A stretch of DNA of 64,000 bases from Dyadobacter sp. 676 (GTDB lineage: Bacteria; Bacteroidota; Bacteroidia; Cytophagales; Spirosomataceae): positions 6,183,001 through 6,247,000 of the forward strand of contig NZ_CP159289.1 in the NCBI RefSeq assembly GCF_040448675.1, written 5' to 3'. Under the pieces are notes generated by a model, which was not told the origin of the DNA, did not search any database, and was given only the letters and a program-made list of their open reading frames with translations. How positions within the stretch are numbered: position 1 is the first letter of the stretch; the number at the start of each line of letters is the position of its first letter. Made by a program: the position numbers and the translations under genes. Positions 9,527 to 19,751 of this stretch are shown here, piece by piece.

Positions 9527-10177
9527 CTATTCATTCCACGGCGAATGCAAAATGCAATCGCAGAAGTTCTTGCGTTCGAAATTAGGAATCATGTAGGCGC
9601 ACACATCGGCCTTGATATTGCCGAAAGTGGTATCCGTTTTATGCGCGAACCCTGAGAAGAAAGTAGGTATGATCCTGTTTTTAAAATCGTTACGCGGAAA
9701 TGCGGCAACGATGGCCTCACGGTCGGCGGCCGACAGGTGTTCGTAGCCTTCACCCATTACATCGAGCCCCACACCCGAATAGAGCAATGCGACTTCCGGC
9801 TCCTTGTATTCGGCCACGCCGATCGTCGTGTGCAATGCGATGGCGTCCCACACAAGTTGCAGCGATTTGTCGGGCAGGCCGTTACTTTTCAGGAAATCGC
9901 GGGCGGCATTGGCCCCGTCCACCTCGAAACGTTTGTCGGGGCTGCTGTAATGCGGCACCAGGCCGAGGTCGTGGAATACCGCGCTGATATAGAGCAGTTC
10001 CGGGTCGTAGTTCCGTTTCTCGCGCCGGCCATTCAGCGAGGCGAACAGGAAAACGCGTAAAGAGTGGTTGTAAATGAATTCCGTGCCATGTTCGAGCAGC
10101 AGGTCCGTGGCGTCGTTGGCCAGCCGGCTATCGGGTATACGGATACCCGCGATGGTATGCAATGCGTTGACAGACAT
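9527..10177 (-). CDS. HD-domain metal-dependent hydrolase, cyanamide hydratase-like
   Basis: A 216-residue HD-superfamily protein. The metal ligands are visible as His in YNHSLRVFLF, the HD pair in SAVFHDLGLV and a further His in IALHTTIGVA. The spacing and the small size are closer to the cyanamide hydratase-like branch of HD hydrolases than to signalling phosphohydrolases, but the substrate is not certain. There is no signal peptide, so it should be cytoplasmic. It converges on the nitronate monooxygenase gene and lies downstream of the AraC-type regulator on the same strand, with a 72-base gap. Confidence 0.8.
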   Translation of the reverse strand: MSVNALHTIAGIRIPDSRLANDATDLLLEHGTEFIYNHSLRVFLFASLNGRREKRNYDPELLYISAVFHDLGLVPHYSSPDKRFEVDGANAARDFLKSNGLPDKSLQLVWDAIALHTTIGVAEYKEPEVALLYSGVGLDVMGEGYEHLSAADREAIVAAFPRNDFKNRIIPTFFSGFAHKTDTTFGNIKADVCAYMIPNFERKNFCDCILHSPWNE

Positions 10178-10249
10178 AATGTTGTGTTTTTTTTTGTTTC
10201 GACAAAATTACGTCCGCATCCATCGCGGGGGAATGTCAGTTTCCGCAGA

Positions 10250-11096
10250 TCACCTGCCAAAATTGACGAACTGTGTGCGGTATTCTTGGGGCGACATCAT
10301 TGCATTCTTTCTAAAAAAATGACTGAACTGTTCCGGCGTACCGAAATGCAGGTGATAGGCGATTTCCTTCACCGGCCGGGACGAAAATTGCAGCGAACGT
10401 TTCGCCTCGGCGAGTATCTGCCCGTTGATGAGCTCCTTCGCGCCTTTGCCCGCGCAGCGTTTGCAGACATCCGACAACCGCCGGGCGGGAATGTTCAGCT
10501 CGCGGGCGTATTCGGCAACTTCATGCATTTCGTGGTACCTGCGGCTGACAAGCTCGATAAAGCTTCTGTACAATTGTTTTTCATGATTGTCAAAACCCGT
10601 ACCTGCCTCCGCACGGATATTTGCGATTTTGATCATGATGATTTTGAGATAAGCCGCCAATGCGTCGAGCTTGTTGACGTAGTCCTTCTTTTCAAATTCT
10701 TGCAGCAATGTCTGAAACAGGAAGTGCAGCTCCGTAAAGGACGCGTCATTGACGGCCAATCGCTGATTCTCAGCCGCGTTATTGAACAGAACGGCCTTAC
10801 AGTTACTCGCGCTGTCGGGGGGCCTTCTGCCAGAAACAATCTCCGAAATTCAGCTCGTAGCCCGAAACCGTACATGGTTCGGGGAACCGGCAAAGTTGCC
10901 CTTTCGAGGCCAGGAAAAGCGTTTTTCCGGTAAGTTCAAACCGCACACCGTCGATTTCGATCACACCGGCTCCTTCCTGTAACAAAAGGATCCGGTGATA
11001 GGCCAGCCGTTCGGGAACGTGGTCGATTCGCTCGTTCCGCACGAAATGCCTGATCCGGAACGAGTCCTGAATGTCTTTTTCAAAAATGAGTTCCAT
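10250..11096 (-). CDS. AraC-family transcriptional regulator, apparent frameshift
   Basis: The N-terminal part (from ATG at 11096) is a cupin-like AraC ligand domain containing ILLLQEGAGVIEIDG. The C-terminal part has a double helix-turn-helix (LNIPARRLSDVCKRCAGKGA; then VKEIAYHLHFGTPEQFSHFF and MSPQEYR). The two are in different frames. The break is a run of six G's on the plus strand (10817-10822); deleting one base joins GDCFWQKAPDSASN to LFNNAAENQRLAVND and restores one protein of about 281 residues, the usual size. This is one of the recurrent one-base excesses in this window, so the gene is probably intact. It may control the HD hydrolase gene downstream. Confidence 0.85.
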
Positions 11097-11157
11097 ACAA
11101 ATGCCCGATATAGATAATCTGGAAAGGGGAATATACTTTCCAAAGTTCCGTCCGGAC

Positions 11158-14100
11158 TCATTTTAATGTCGCGCTATTGTCGTGGTAGTTTATGTCGGGC
11201 ATAGTGGACAGCGGGTCGAGCACGACCGTCATCGCCGTTCGCGGTACCGCCATGGTAACGACCGACCGCCTTTTGGAAAAATGATGCCGTTGGAGGTAAA
11301 CAGGATCGGGCGGTGCGGTATCAGGCACTATTTCCCGGTCGAAAACGGCAATATCGATATCGTCATCGGGTGTTACCGGCACTGGTTTGCCCGAGGTTTC
11401 ATCGGTTTTGCGGACGTTGATTTCCAGGACCAGTAATTGTCTGTTATTTGATAACGGCTTGCTGGATAGTATTTTAATATCATTGTCAAATACTATAACT
11501 TTTTTGAAGAGCTCGTCGATGAGCCGGATTTGGGCGGCGTTCGCTCCGCGTTTCAGTGCATCGACAACGGTGGGCGGGCCCGGCTTTCGGGCCGGGTAAC
11601 CGTAGCGCTCAACCAGTTCGTGCAGGGCGCGGGTCATATGCGCTTCACCCAGGGCTTCTTTCAGGCGGAACAATGCCAGGCCACCCTTTTGGTAGTAAAC
11701 AAAAGGCTGGTTCACGGTTTGCCAGAGCGGCAGCTCTTTTTCGCTCGCGGCGCTGCGGTAAGCGAAATAGAGCTGCGAGTCTTTCACATGATACGGCCGC
11801 AGGTACATCTTCCCGAAACGCTTTTCGGTCACTACCGCCTCGGTGTATTTGGCCAGCGACTCCGTCAGCAAAGCATCTCCCGGTCCTGCCGGTGCCGCTA
11901 CGCGCCCGGCCCACCACTGATGCGCCGTTTCGTGGGCGGTCGTGGCATAGGCAAAGTTGAAACCCGAGCTATTGCCTGGATTGCTTCTGAAGTTGGCCCG
12001 TTCCTGACTGAAAATAACCCCCCGGATAGGCCGTTGCCGAACCGGGATAATGCGGGATTTCGGCCAATGTAAGCTCACGGCGCGGGTAACGGCCAAAGTT
12101 TGCCCGGCCATAGTCCAGCGCGTCCTTCATGGCTTGCATCATGGCAGGCACATTTTGCGGATGCTGCGGATGGTGGTAAATCCGGAACGTGGTGCCATTG
12201 TATTGGCTGGTTTTCAGGATATAGCGGGCGGAGCTCAATGCGAACATGTAGGGCATCGGCTCTGCGGACCAGTAGTGAAAATATTTTCGGCCGGCATTCG
12301 TCCGGGTGCTCACCAGTGTGCCGGCGGTAATTACCTGCTGGTCGGCTTCGGTGGAGATAATGTTTTGAAAATGAATAAAATGGTAGTCGTGATCGGTGGA
12401 TATGATCGTTTGCCGGGAGCCCAGACCGTTTAGCCGCCGCCGCTCAGGGTCTTCGATTTCGTAAGCCGGCTGATAACCAAAATACGGGAGATATTTTTCC
12501 AATTCGATGTAAGAACCGTTTTCGGACACGGCATGCTCACTGTTGAAAGCCTTGAATGGAGACCGGTCGGCACGGATCGCGAACCGGACGGTCAACTCCT
12601 GACCGGGCAGGAACGGTTTTTCGGGGCGGTACCAATGCTGCCCGAAGGTGTCGTCCGACGATATGAATGCACAGCGTTCAACACGCATTTCCACCAGCTC
12701 TACCTCGGGGTCAATTCCGATCCGTAGCTTTGTGATTGGCTGTTTCGATTTGTTTTTAATGCGCAAAGCGCCTGTTACGGTATAATAGTGTTTGGCAGGA
12801 AAAAGGTCCGTGTGCAGATCGACGGCCGTAACGACCGGCTGCGACCGGCCGGCAAGCGGCTTGTATTTGCGTTCATAACCTGCCTGCCATTCCGTGTTCG
12901 TCGCGCCGGTGCGGCTACGGGCGGAGAAGCCGCCTTTGTATACCATATAAATACCGGTACCCATCGCCAAAAGGAGACAAATACCGCCGAATGCCAGGGC
13001 CCGGATGCCCGGCATGACGCCCTGGCCGATGCGCCGCTTTTCCCCCGTGTGCCGAGGCCACGTGCGCGTGGCGAGCCCCGCGAGCGCCAGTGCGATCCAC
13101 GTCCAGTACAGCATATGCCAGCGAAACGACGAACCGCTATGACCGAATCCGTCAAAGCCGGAATAACGCAAACGCGGAGCGGCGGCGAACCGCACCAGGT
13201 AGCTTTCGAGCCCAAACTTCCTGCCGAAAACAAAAACGCCGACTATCATACCGCTCAAAAGCATTCCCAGGTATTTGTTGTTCACGGCTGTCTGAACGAA
13301 AACGATCAGGATTGTAAAGAGTACAAGCGGGAAACCCGCGTGGAAATAGACAGACAAATAGGTGCCCCATTCAAAAGTTTCGAATCCCGAGAACCATTGT
13401 ACAGCTACACCGGTGGCAATATGGACGGTGATCAAAGTCGTGGTCCACGCGATCAAGGCGAAGCATTTGGCGATGGCAAAGATGGTTACGGAAACCGGTG
13501 TAGCGAAAATCAGCGGTTGTATCCGTGCTGTTTTTTCGCGGTATATCGATTCGGACGCATAAAAAACAATCAGCAGCAGGGCAGGGCGTACGGCTGTGAG
13601 CTGCTCGGCCAATATTCCGCTGTCAGCATAGCTCCTTACGCCGTAAGGGCCCTGGGTAAGGTTTTCAAACAGCTCCACGGCATTGAAAAATACCCACAAT
13701 GCAAAGATCAGGGCTGTTGGTACCGGACTAAAAAGCGCTGTTGTTTCGAGACCGAATATCCGCAGAAAGGTCAGCCGGTGATAGTATGGCCGGTTTATGT
13801 GCGGGCTGACAGCGCGGTAGAGAACTGAAGGCGCAGCGTGTGTTTCCGAGGTCCCGTTTACCTTGTTGTCTTTTTCCTGTAAAACCCTGAACCGAAAGCG
13901 GCTGTATGCAATTCCCAGCACGGCCAGGGAGAAGCCGGTCCATAGCAGCCGGTTGGTGATGAATATGGGAGTTAAGGGGAATAGTTCCTGGTTGCGCCGC
14001 CATACGGGCCAGTTCGCGGTTTCTCCGAAAAATGCGGTGAAACCAAATGGGTCTATCAGCACCGGGAACCAGTGCGGGCCGCCAGGCGCCGGGATGGAAC

Positions 14101-14686
14101 CGGCCATAACCGGCGAATTGCCCAGAATGGAGGCCGTAAGATAGATAATGAATAGGAAAACGCCTGCCGCGTACACAAGCCGCGTGCTGCGTGTGAGCAT
14201 TGCCGTGGCAAATACGATGCTGCAACAAAATACAACGCCGGGCAGACCGAAAGTCAGTAAGGGCATTAGATAATAGGAAAAACGAAAGGGCCCGAGGTAT
14301 TCCGGCGGGGTTATCAGGGTTGCGGCAGCGGCACCCAGCGTAGCGAGGCACATTATAAGGAAAACCGCCCCCATTAATCCCAGCAGCCTCGCAGCGAAAT
14401 AGGGACGGCGGCCGATGCTGGTGGTGAATACAAGCGGCTCCATGTGATGCTGGCTGTCGCGCAGGACTACCGCCGCACACGCGAGCGTCCCGACGAAAAT
14501 GGTGAACAGCGAAAGAAGGCAAATGATGAAATGGGTCACATGCGGTGCATTCCGGTGTATTTCTGCGCCGCCGAAGTTACCGAAAGGCATCACGATCCCC
14601 AGTGCCAGGAAAAGCAATGCGGCAATGCGAAAGGTCGTCTGCCGGAAATGGTAGTGTATTTCAAAGCGAAAAGCGGCTGTCAGCAT
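11158..14686 (-). CDS. ABC-2 type permease fused to an M1-family aminopeptidase domain, apparent frameshift
   Basis: The first half (from ATG 14686) is an ABC-2 permease with about 12 membrane segments in two sets (VFLIMCLATLGAAAATLI; IALALAGLATRTW). The second half is a gluzincin domain with HETAHQWWAGR, a distal Glu in LLTESLAKYTE and the substrate-loop equivalent near YPGVIFSQE. It is read on the minus strand and breaks at six C's of the plus strand (12018-12023); removing one joins GSATAYPG to VIFSQERANF and gives about 1176 residues, the normal size of this fusion family. ATG 14686 was chosen because it overlaps the ATPase stop (CCATGCTGA) and has an AGGAGGT a few bases upstream. The peptidase domain should lie outside the membrane. 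The substrate is unknown. Confidence 0.88.
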
Positions 14687-15576
14687 GGCGATACCTCCTT
14701 TCGGCCTCCGCCCTGCAATATGGCGAAGTAAACATCTTCCAGCCCGGGATGGAACGCCTCGAAACCGCCGCCCGGCCGCTCGTCCGACAGCACATGCACC
14801 TGAATGCGCCCCGCGACCCTGCGCGTGGAAATGACACGAACGGCGGTTTGCAAATCGGCAAGCTCTGCCGGCGTCACGGTTTTGCGCCACAAAAGGCCTT
14901 GTAGTGAATGTGTGAGGGTTTCAGGCTTGCCTTCGAGAATCACTTTTCCTCCGGCCAATACCGCCATTCGCGGGCAAAGATCATGCACGTCGCCGACAAT
15001 GTGCGTCGAGAGTATCACGACGATCTGCTCCCCGATCTCGCTCAGCAGATCGTGGAAGCTGTGCCTTTCCGAAGGGTCCAGCCCGGCGGTGGGTTCATCG
15101 ACTATCACCAGTTGCGGGTTGCCCAGCAATGCCTGCGCGATACCGAAACGCTGGCGCATTCCACCGGAAAGCGTACTTACCGCCTGCTTCCGGTGCCGGT
15201 AGAGGTTGGTTCGTAGCAAGAGGGCTTCCACTTGTTCCCGCCGGTCCGGTTTGCGGGTCAATCCTTTCAATACGGCCAGATGGTCCAGCAAACTTTCTGC
15301 GGAGACGCCCGGATATACGCCAAAGTCCTGTGGCAGGTAACCGAGCCTGCCCCGCAGCCACGCGGTTTCCCGACCGACATCCTGTCCGTCGAAGGTGATC
15401 CGTCCGCCGTCGGGCGAGGAAAGCGTAGCGAGGATACGCATGAGGGTCGATTTACCCGCTCCATTGGGACCGAGCAAACCGAACAGGCCGTTCGGTATTT
15501 CGAGCGAAACGCCGTCCAGGGCGCGGATGCCGTTAGGATAGGTTTTGGAAAGTTCCTGAATTCTCAATCTTTGCAT
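14680..15576 (-). CDS. ABC transporter ATP-binding protein
   Basis: A 298-residue ATPase that powers the permease/peptidase fusion encoded by the overlapping downstream gene. Walker A is GLLGPNGAGKST, the signature motif LSGGMRQRFG, Walker B LVIVDEPTAGLDP, and the switch histidine lies in ILSTHIVGD. The domain order is that of the multidrug/antibiotic ABC-2 class. The extra C-terminal 70 residues (AELADLQTAVRVISTRRVAG) are usual for this subfamily. Its 3' end overlaps the permease start by seven bases, which indicates translational coupling. The divergent LytS-type kinase gene starts about 190 bases away, and this gap shows no clear site. Confidence 0.93.
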   Translation of the reverse strand: MQRLRIQELSKTYPNGIRALDGVSLEIPNGLFGLLGPNGAGKSTLMRILATLSSPDGGRITFDGQDVGRETAWLRGRLGYLPQDFGVYPGVSAESLLDHLAVLKGLTRKPDRREQVEALLLRTNLYRHRKQAVSTLSGGMRQRFGIAQALLGNPQLVIVDEPTAGLDPSERHSFHDLLSEIGEQIVVILSTHIVGDVHDLCPRMAVLAGGKVILEGKPETLTHSLQGLLWRKTVTPAELADLQTAVRVISTRRVAGRIQVHVLSDERPGGGFEAFHPGLEDVYFAILQGGGRKEVSPC

Positions 15577-15769
15577 GACATGGCTTTTGAAGTTCCGCCC
15601 AAAGATGGATGTCGGCTGTTATGTACTCAATTAATTATGAGCAAAGCAGGCAGAACGGTGATGAAGGCGTTTATCCGCCTGGTTTTACGGTTTTTTACAA
15701 TTATCACCAAAATCGCGACGGTCGTCATTAATTTTTGCGGGCGAGCGCGCCGTCCGGTTTATTTGCAGG

Positions 15770-17264
15770 ATGGTGGCAATCGGAAAATTGGGTGGTGCAT
15801 TGGCGCGCCGGAGCGATACGTGGCTCTACGTAGGGCTGTTCTGCTGGATTTCGGTCGGGAGTACGATGGGACGGAACGACCCATGGCCGGCCTATTTTCA
15901 GTCGCTGCTGATTTTGGTCATGATATGGTCGCCGGTGCTGCTGGTCACCTGGGTGCGCGAGGGAAGCGGGGAGGGGCGTTTTGCAGGCCGAAACCGCCGG
16001 TACTGGTTTGCGTGCTTTCTAGGATATTTGCCGTTGCTATCGATGCTGTCGGGTGCGCTGATGGTGCCCGGACGCCCGCTTTGGGGGGGTGGTATTCACC
16101 GGTGGACTCTGCGTAGCGGTAATGGAGTGCGTACTGGTGGCGGAGAACCGGTACTCCGGGCGTTGGTACCGGATGAAATGGATACGTAGGCTCAGTTTGG
16201 AAAAGGCGGTGCTGATCAGTATTACCGCGCTTGCATTGCTACTCGGCGCGATGGCGGTGTCGAGTCTCGGTAACCCGGCGTACGACACGGGCACGCAACT
16301 GCTCATCGGCTTTGAAATGGATTTTCTGAAAATAGCGACCCGGTTTCCGACGTTTGCCGGCTATTCCCTGCAACTATTGACCATGTACCTAGCCGGGTAT
16401 TTTTTCTTTTACATCAACAGTCGCTGGCTTGTGCCGCATATTCTGAAGGAACGGGGTATTTTACATTACCTCCTTTATGCCGCCGCCCTGATTGGCGTTT
16501 TTTATCCGTTTTGGGGGCAGCTACTGACCAGCCTGCCGTTGAGCAAAGTGCTCGGAGGTGTGTTTTCGGCCAATCCATTTGTGGCCGAGAACGCATTCGG
16601 GGCGATGCTGGTGCTGCTGATAAGCCTTCCGGTACTGCTGGCGATCCAATGGGCGCGGCAAAACAGCCTCATTACCGCCCTGCAACATGAGAAGTCGCAG
16701 GCAGAGCTCGATCTTTTGAAACAGCAACTGAACCCGCATTTCTTTTTTAATACCCTTAATAACCTGTACGCATTGAGCTTGCAACGCTCGGAGCTGACGC
16801 CGGAGACTATTTTGCAGCTTTCGGAGCTGATGCGTTACGTAATCTACAAGGCCCGGGAACCGTTCGTGCGGATGGAAGATGAAGTCAAATACCTGAGAGA
16901 TTACCTGCAATTGCAAAAAATCCGGCTCAAAAAGAGCCTTGACCTGCAATGGGATGAGGAAATCGAAGACGGTTCGGTAGCGATAGCCCCGCTGCTGTTG
17001 ATCGTGTTCGTCGAGAATGCGTTCAAGCACGGCGTAGAAAATGCCGAAGGGCCTTCATTTTTGGCTATCAGTCTCAAAGCCGACCGGCATTCGGTGCATT
17101 TTACATGTAAAAATTCCCACGAACCGGCACCGGATGCGCATACCGGCATCGGATTGACTAATTTGCGAAAACGGCTGGCCCTGCTCTATCCCGCTAAGCA
17201 CCGGCTGGCTACCCGGGCGGCGGATGGCGTGTTTGTCGCCAGCCTCGAAATTGACCTGCTATGA
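15770..17264 (+). CDS. LytS/YehU-type sensor histidine kinase, apparent frameshift
   Basis: Membrane sensor kinase of the His_kinase/LytS family. The N-terminus has several hydrophobic segments (for example LLILVMIWSPVLLVTW; LISITALALLLGAMAVS; GYSLQLLTMYLAGYFFFYI). The kinase part has the histidine box QLNPHFFFNTLNNLYALS, the asparagine box VFVENAFKHGVEN and the glycine motif GIGLTNLRKRLALLYP. It breaks at seven G's (16083-16089). Deleting one joins GRPLWG to VVFTGGLCVAVME and gives about 497 residues, with the transmembrane region intact. ATG 15770 is the first start of the frame. The stop overlaps the ATG of the response regulator gene (ATGA). Confidence 0.88.
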
Positions 17265-17971
17265 AACTACGCTGCCTGATTGTCGACGACGAGCCGCTGG
17301 CCCATGATGTGATCCTTCGCTATATGGAGGACATTCCCTTTCTGCAAAGGGCCGGCCAATGCTACCTCGCAACGGAGGCGTTCGCGTTTCTGAACCATCA
17401 CGCTGTGGACCTGATTTTCCTGGACATCCGCATGCCCAAACTCAGCGGTCTCGATTTTCTGCGTTCGCTCAATCAAAGGCCGCTGGTCGTGGTCACATCG
17501 GCTTACGAAGAGCACGCATTGGAAAGTTTTGAGCTGGAAGTGGTGGATTACCTGCTGAAGCCGTTTCGTTTCGACCGGTTCCTCAAAGCAGCGAACCGGG
17601 CATTGGAACAGCACACCATGCGAAGGCAAGCCACAGCCACCACCCCGGCCGCGCCGTATGAGCCCGAGCCATTGTATATCAAATCGGACAAGAAGCTCGT
17701 ACAAATGCGGCTGGACGAGGTGTATTATCTCGAAAGCCTGGGCAACTACGTAAAAGTGTGGGCACGGGACCATTTTCTGCTCACGCAGCGTACGCTGGCG
17801 AGCTTTGAGGAACAATTGCCGGCCGAAGGGTTCATCCGGATACACAAGTCGTTCATATTGAACAAAAAATTCGTGCATTACATTGAAGGCAACATGATCC
17901 GGCTGCTGAATGGAAAGGTATTGCCGCTTGGTAAAACGTTTAAGCATATAACCAAACTGTTTCCGGGGTGA
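17261..17971 (+). CDS. LytTR-family response regulator
   Basis: Partner of the upstream kinase, with a four-base overlap. The receiver domain (1-120) shows the acidic pair in CLIVDDEPLAHD, the phospho-acceptor Asp in LIFLDIRMPKLSGLDF, the conserved Thr/Ser in VVVTSAYEEHA and Lys in YLLKPFRFDRF. The DNA-binding LytTR domain (about 140-236) has IKSDKKLVQMRLDEVYYLES and FIRIHKSFILN. At 236 residues it is full length. LytTR regulators bind tandem direct repeats; none was sought systematically here. A likely target is the divergent ABC/M1 operon. Confidence 0.94.
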   Translation: MKLRCLIVDDEPLAHDVILRYMEDIPFLQRAGQCYLATEAFAFLNHHAVDLIFLDIRMPKLSGLDFLRSLNQRPLVVVTSAYEEHALESFELEVVDYLLKPFRFDRFLKAANRALEQHTMRRQATATTPAAPYEPEPLYIKSDKKLVQMRLDEVYYLESLGNYVKVWARDHFLLTQRTLASFEEQLPAEGFIRIHKSFILNKKFVHYIEGNMIRLLNGKVLPLGKTFKHITKLFPG

Positions 17972-18043
17972 ACCTTGAAATTCTACCGAAGGCTGGATAT
18001 ATTTGTTTATACACGAATTGAAAGACACCACCCACGTACCGGC

Positions 18044-18448
18044 ATGCATTCACTCGATTACCTGCGCGAAGAGATCCGAACTTATTTTCCCGAATCGAAG
18101 GAATTACAACTTTCACCGGCATTCGATGGCCAGAGGCGGTTCAATTTTTACTTTGAAATAGCCCCCGGTCAGCGCCATCTGCTTTACCTGAACTGGGACG
18201 GCGATATCGATGGTTTTACGCTGAAATGCCTCGAATTTCCCGATGCCGCTTTGTTGAGGGAACTTGCCGGGGCCTACACCGAAAAGGGCTCCAAGATGTT
18301 CAATATCGGGCAGCCTGTGGCGACGCTTTCCTTTGTTTATCAGGGAAAGGACAACCTGAGGGTACGCAACTACAAAGGCAAAGCGCATATCGATTCCCAC
18401 GAAATATCGGCAAGGCATCTGATGTACGCCGTCAATCCGTTCGAATGA
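18044..18448 (+). CDS. Small conserved-looking protein of unknown function
   Basis: A 134-residue protein if read from the ATG at 18044 (MHSLDYLREEIRTYFPESKE). The frame extends upstream to 17975, but that part looks non-coding. It has no signal peptide or membrane segment, and appears to be alpha/beta (FNFYFEIAPGQRHLLYLNWD, then FTLKCLEFPDAALL). I do not recognise the family. It lies 72 bases after the response regulator and its TGA overlaps the ATG of the tcdA relic, so it once formed an operon with that gene. Confidence 0.6.
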   Translation: MHSLDYLREEIRTYFPESKELQLSPAFDGQRRFNFYFEIAPGQRHLLYLNWDGDIDGFTLKCLEFPDAALLRELAGAYTEKGSKMFNIGQPVATLSFVYQGKDNLRVRNYKGKAHIDSHEISARHLMYAVNPFE

Positions 18449-18562
18449 GCGGCCGGAGAGCGGAGTTGCTGACCGGAGGGAAAACCTGTGAAACTCAGCC
18501 GGGCCCATGTACTGGTGATCGGGTTAGGCGGTGTAGGCTCTTTTGCCGCTTTTTTCAACTAA
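18445..18562 (+). pseudogene. tcdA: Truncated tcdA (tRNA threonylcarbamoyladenosine dehydratase) relic
   Basis: From ATG 18445 the reading gives MSGRRAELLTGGK. A +1 change in the run of four A's (18481-18484) leads into KLSRAHVLVIGLGGVGSF, the Rossmann GxGGVGS start of the ThiF/TcdA family, and then FFN and a stop at 18562. Removing one A gives a continuous TcdA-like N-terminus (RAELLTGGKPVKLSRAHVLV), which ends abruptly. More than 80% of the gene, including the catalytic Cys region, is absent. Its loss lies directly next to a repeat that flanks the HxlR gene. Confidence 0.65.
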
Positions 18563-18565
18563 CGC

Positions 18566-18582
18566 ACTCACAATTTCCGAAG
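18566..18582 (+). repeat. Left copy of a direct repeat bracketing the HxlR gene
   Basis: ACTCACAATTTCCGAAG; 15 of 17 bases match the copy at 19013-19029 in the same orientation. It abuts the point where the tcdA relic ends. It could be a recombination scar or an operator. Confidence 0.5.
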
Positions 18583-18587
18583 TACTG

Positions 18588-18601
18588 TTAACAATTGTTA
18601 A
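18588..18601. promoter_or_regulatory. Perfect 14-base palindrome next to the left repeat
   Basis: TTAACAATTGTTAA is perfectly symmetrical. It lies between the left repeat and the end of the HxlR gene. A short GC-rich hairpin (GACCG/CGGTC) follows at 18603-18618 with only a weak T run. It may be a regulator site or part of a terminator; the sequence does not decide. Confidence 0.35.
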
Positions 18602-18629
18602 GGACCGGGCGGGCGGTCTTTGTGAAGGG

Positions 18630-18986
18630 CTACTCGGGAAATTCCATTTCGGTCTCCGAGAAATGGCAGAGACCGTCGAGGAGTTCGCTGAGTTTGTAAC
18701 CCGTTTCGGACAGCGAGTATTCCACACGGCTCGGCACTTCGCGAAAATTGTCGTTGCGGATGATCAGCTTGTGCTGTTCGAGCAGTTTCAGCCGGTCCGC
18801 TAAAATATTGTCGCTGATGTGTTTGAGGTCTTCTTTTAATATCGAAAACCGGTTGTTGCCTTCTTCGATACTGAACATCACTTCGGTCAGCCACCGCTTG
18901 CTAAGCAGGTTGATCAGTTCGTTCAATGTGCATTTCTCTTCCAGGAACGTCTGATTGTAGTAATTTGTCGAGGTCAGTTTTCTCAT
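18630..18986 (-). CDS. HxlR-family winged-helix transcriptional regulator
   Basis: A 118-residue regulator covering the whole HxlR domain: the conserved Cys of EEKCTLNELINLLSKRW, the winged helix with NNRFSILKEDLKHISDNILA, DRLKLLEQHKLI and the wing REVPSRVEYSLSETGYKL. HxlR proteins usually respond to reactive electrophiles through the N-terminal cysteine and repress an adjacent gene. No intact gene lies upstream (18987-19751), so its original target may be lost. Imperfect 17-base direct repeats lie on both sides, one only 27 bases before the start codon. Confidence 0.9.
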   Translation of the reverse strand: MRKLTSTNYYNQTFLEEKCTLNELINLLSKRWLTEVMFSIEEGNNRFSILKEDLKHISDNILADRLKLLEQHKLIIRNDNFREVPSRVEYSLSETGYKLSELLDGLCHFSETEMEFPE

Positions 18987-19012
18987 AATGTCGGCTCATT
19001 TTTACAGGAGTT

Positions 19013-19029
19013 ACTCACAATTTACGGAG
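19013..19029 (+). repeat. Right copy of the direct repeat bracketing the HxlR gene
   Basis: ACTCACAATTTACGGAG, 15 of 17 bases identical to 18566-18582. Its position, 27 bases before the HxlR ATG, would suit an operator. Confidence 0.5.
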
Positions 19030-19351
19030 ATATGTACGGCTTGTCAATGGTGCCGGCAGTATGCATATGAAGCGAGAGGTCGGTTTTTTGTATTATTTAA
19101 TAAAAAATATGAAAATAATGAGGTGTGTATGCCGGAAATAAGTCCCATGTAGAAAAAGGGAAAGCTATCACAAGATGAGACCACGCATTACGCCCAATGA
19201 AGCTTAGACTTTGAAACGATTCCCATTCGGGCGACATGCACGCGCTGACGAATATCATGCAGGGGTACTATCCCGATCTTTTCCATTCGGGACTGAGGCT
19301 GCACAGGAACGGGATCGGAAAGGAGTGCTCAACAGTCTGTCGGACAGGTAA
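19030..19351. other. Gap with no supported gene
   Basis: I see only an AT-rich stretch (19085-19130) and short open frames that do not look coding. It leads into the fecR relic and appears to be decayed sequence. Confidence 0.5.
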
Positions 19352-19528
19352 AAGGAGCTTACTTATAAAGTGCTGGGCACCCGGTTCGTGGTGCGGCGCT
19401 TTGATAACGACCGGAATATTACAGTGCGGGTGCAGACCGGGAAGGTGTCGGTGTACGTATTCCCTGGCGGCAATGGTACAATCTTGGCGCCGCATTGCCG
19501 ACTGTCCCCTACCGCTCATACCTATTAG
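19352..19528 (+). pseudogene. FecR-type anti-sigma factor relic
   Basis: The frame reads KELTYKVLGTRFVVRRFD and then ITVRVQTGKVSVYVF. This is the hallmark FecR stretch and matches the intact FecR protein of locus B (ELTTRVLGTSFTVRSF, then VQVRTGSVSVE). It continues as NGTILAPHCRLSPTAHTY to a stop at 19528, a decayed form of the xLxPNQ region. A stop codon precedes it at 19349, and neither end of the gene remains. No sigma factor or SusC gene lies next to it. The following 220 bases to 19751 have no supported gene. Confidence 0.6.
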
Positions 19529-19751
19529 CCCTGGCGAAACGACGAGGTGATCGCGGGCGGACGCATACAATTCGAAGAGGGAGCGTGGCGGTGCCCACGG
19601 GCCCCGGCCTAGGCATAGAGCTGAACCGTGAAGCATTGGCGAGATTGCACCAGAACTATATTACCTGCGTCTCAAAAAACGCGACGACGAAATTGAAATG
19701 CAGAAAAAAGTGCCCGGCCGGGAAATTCAAGGCGGTGCGCTGGTGACGCGA

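Noticed and set aside
12788..13828. 346-codon plus-strand open frame inside the ABC permease gene
   Set aside because: The opposite strand encodes regular membrane helices; this frame is its shadow.
15577..15769. Divergent gap between the ABC ATPase and LytS genes as a LytTR-binding region
   Set aside because: I could not find two matching direct repeats in it.
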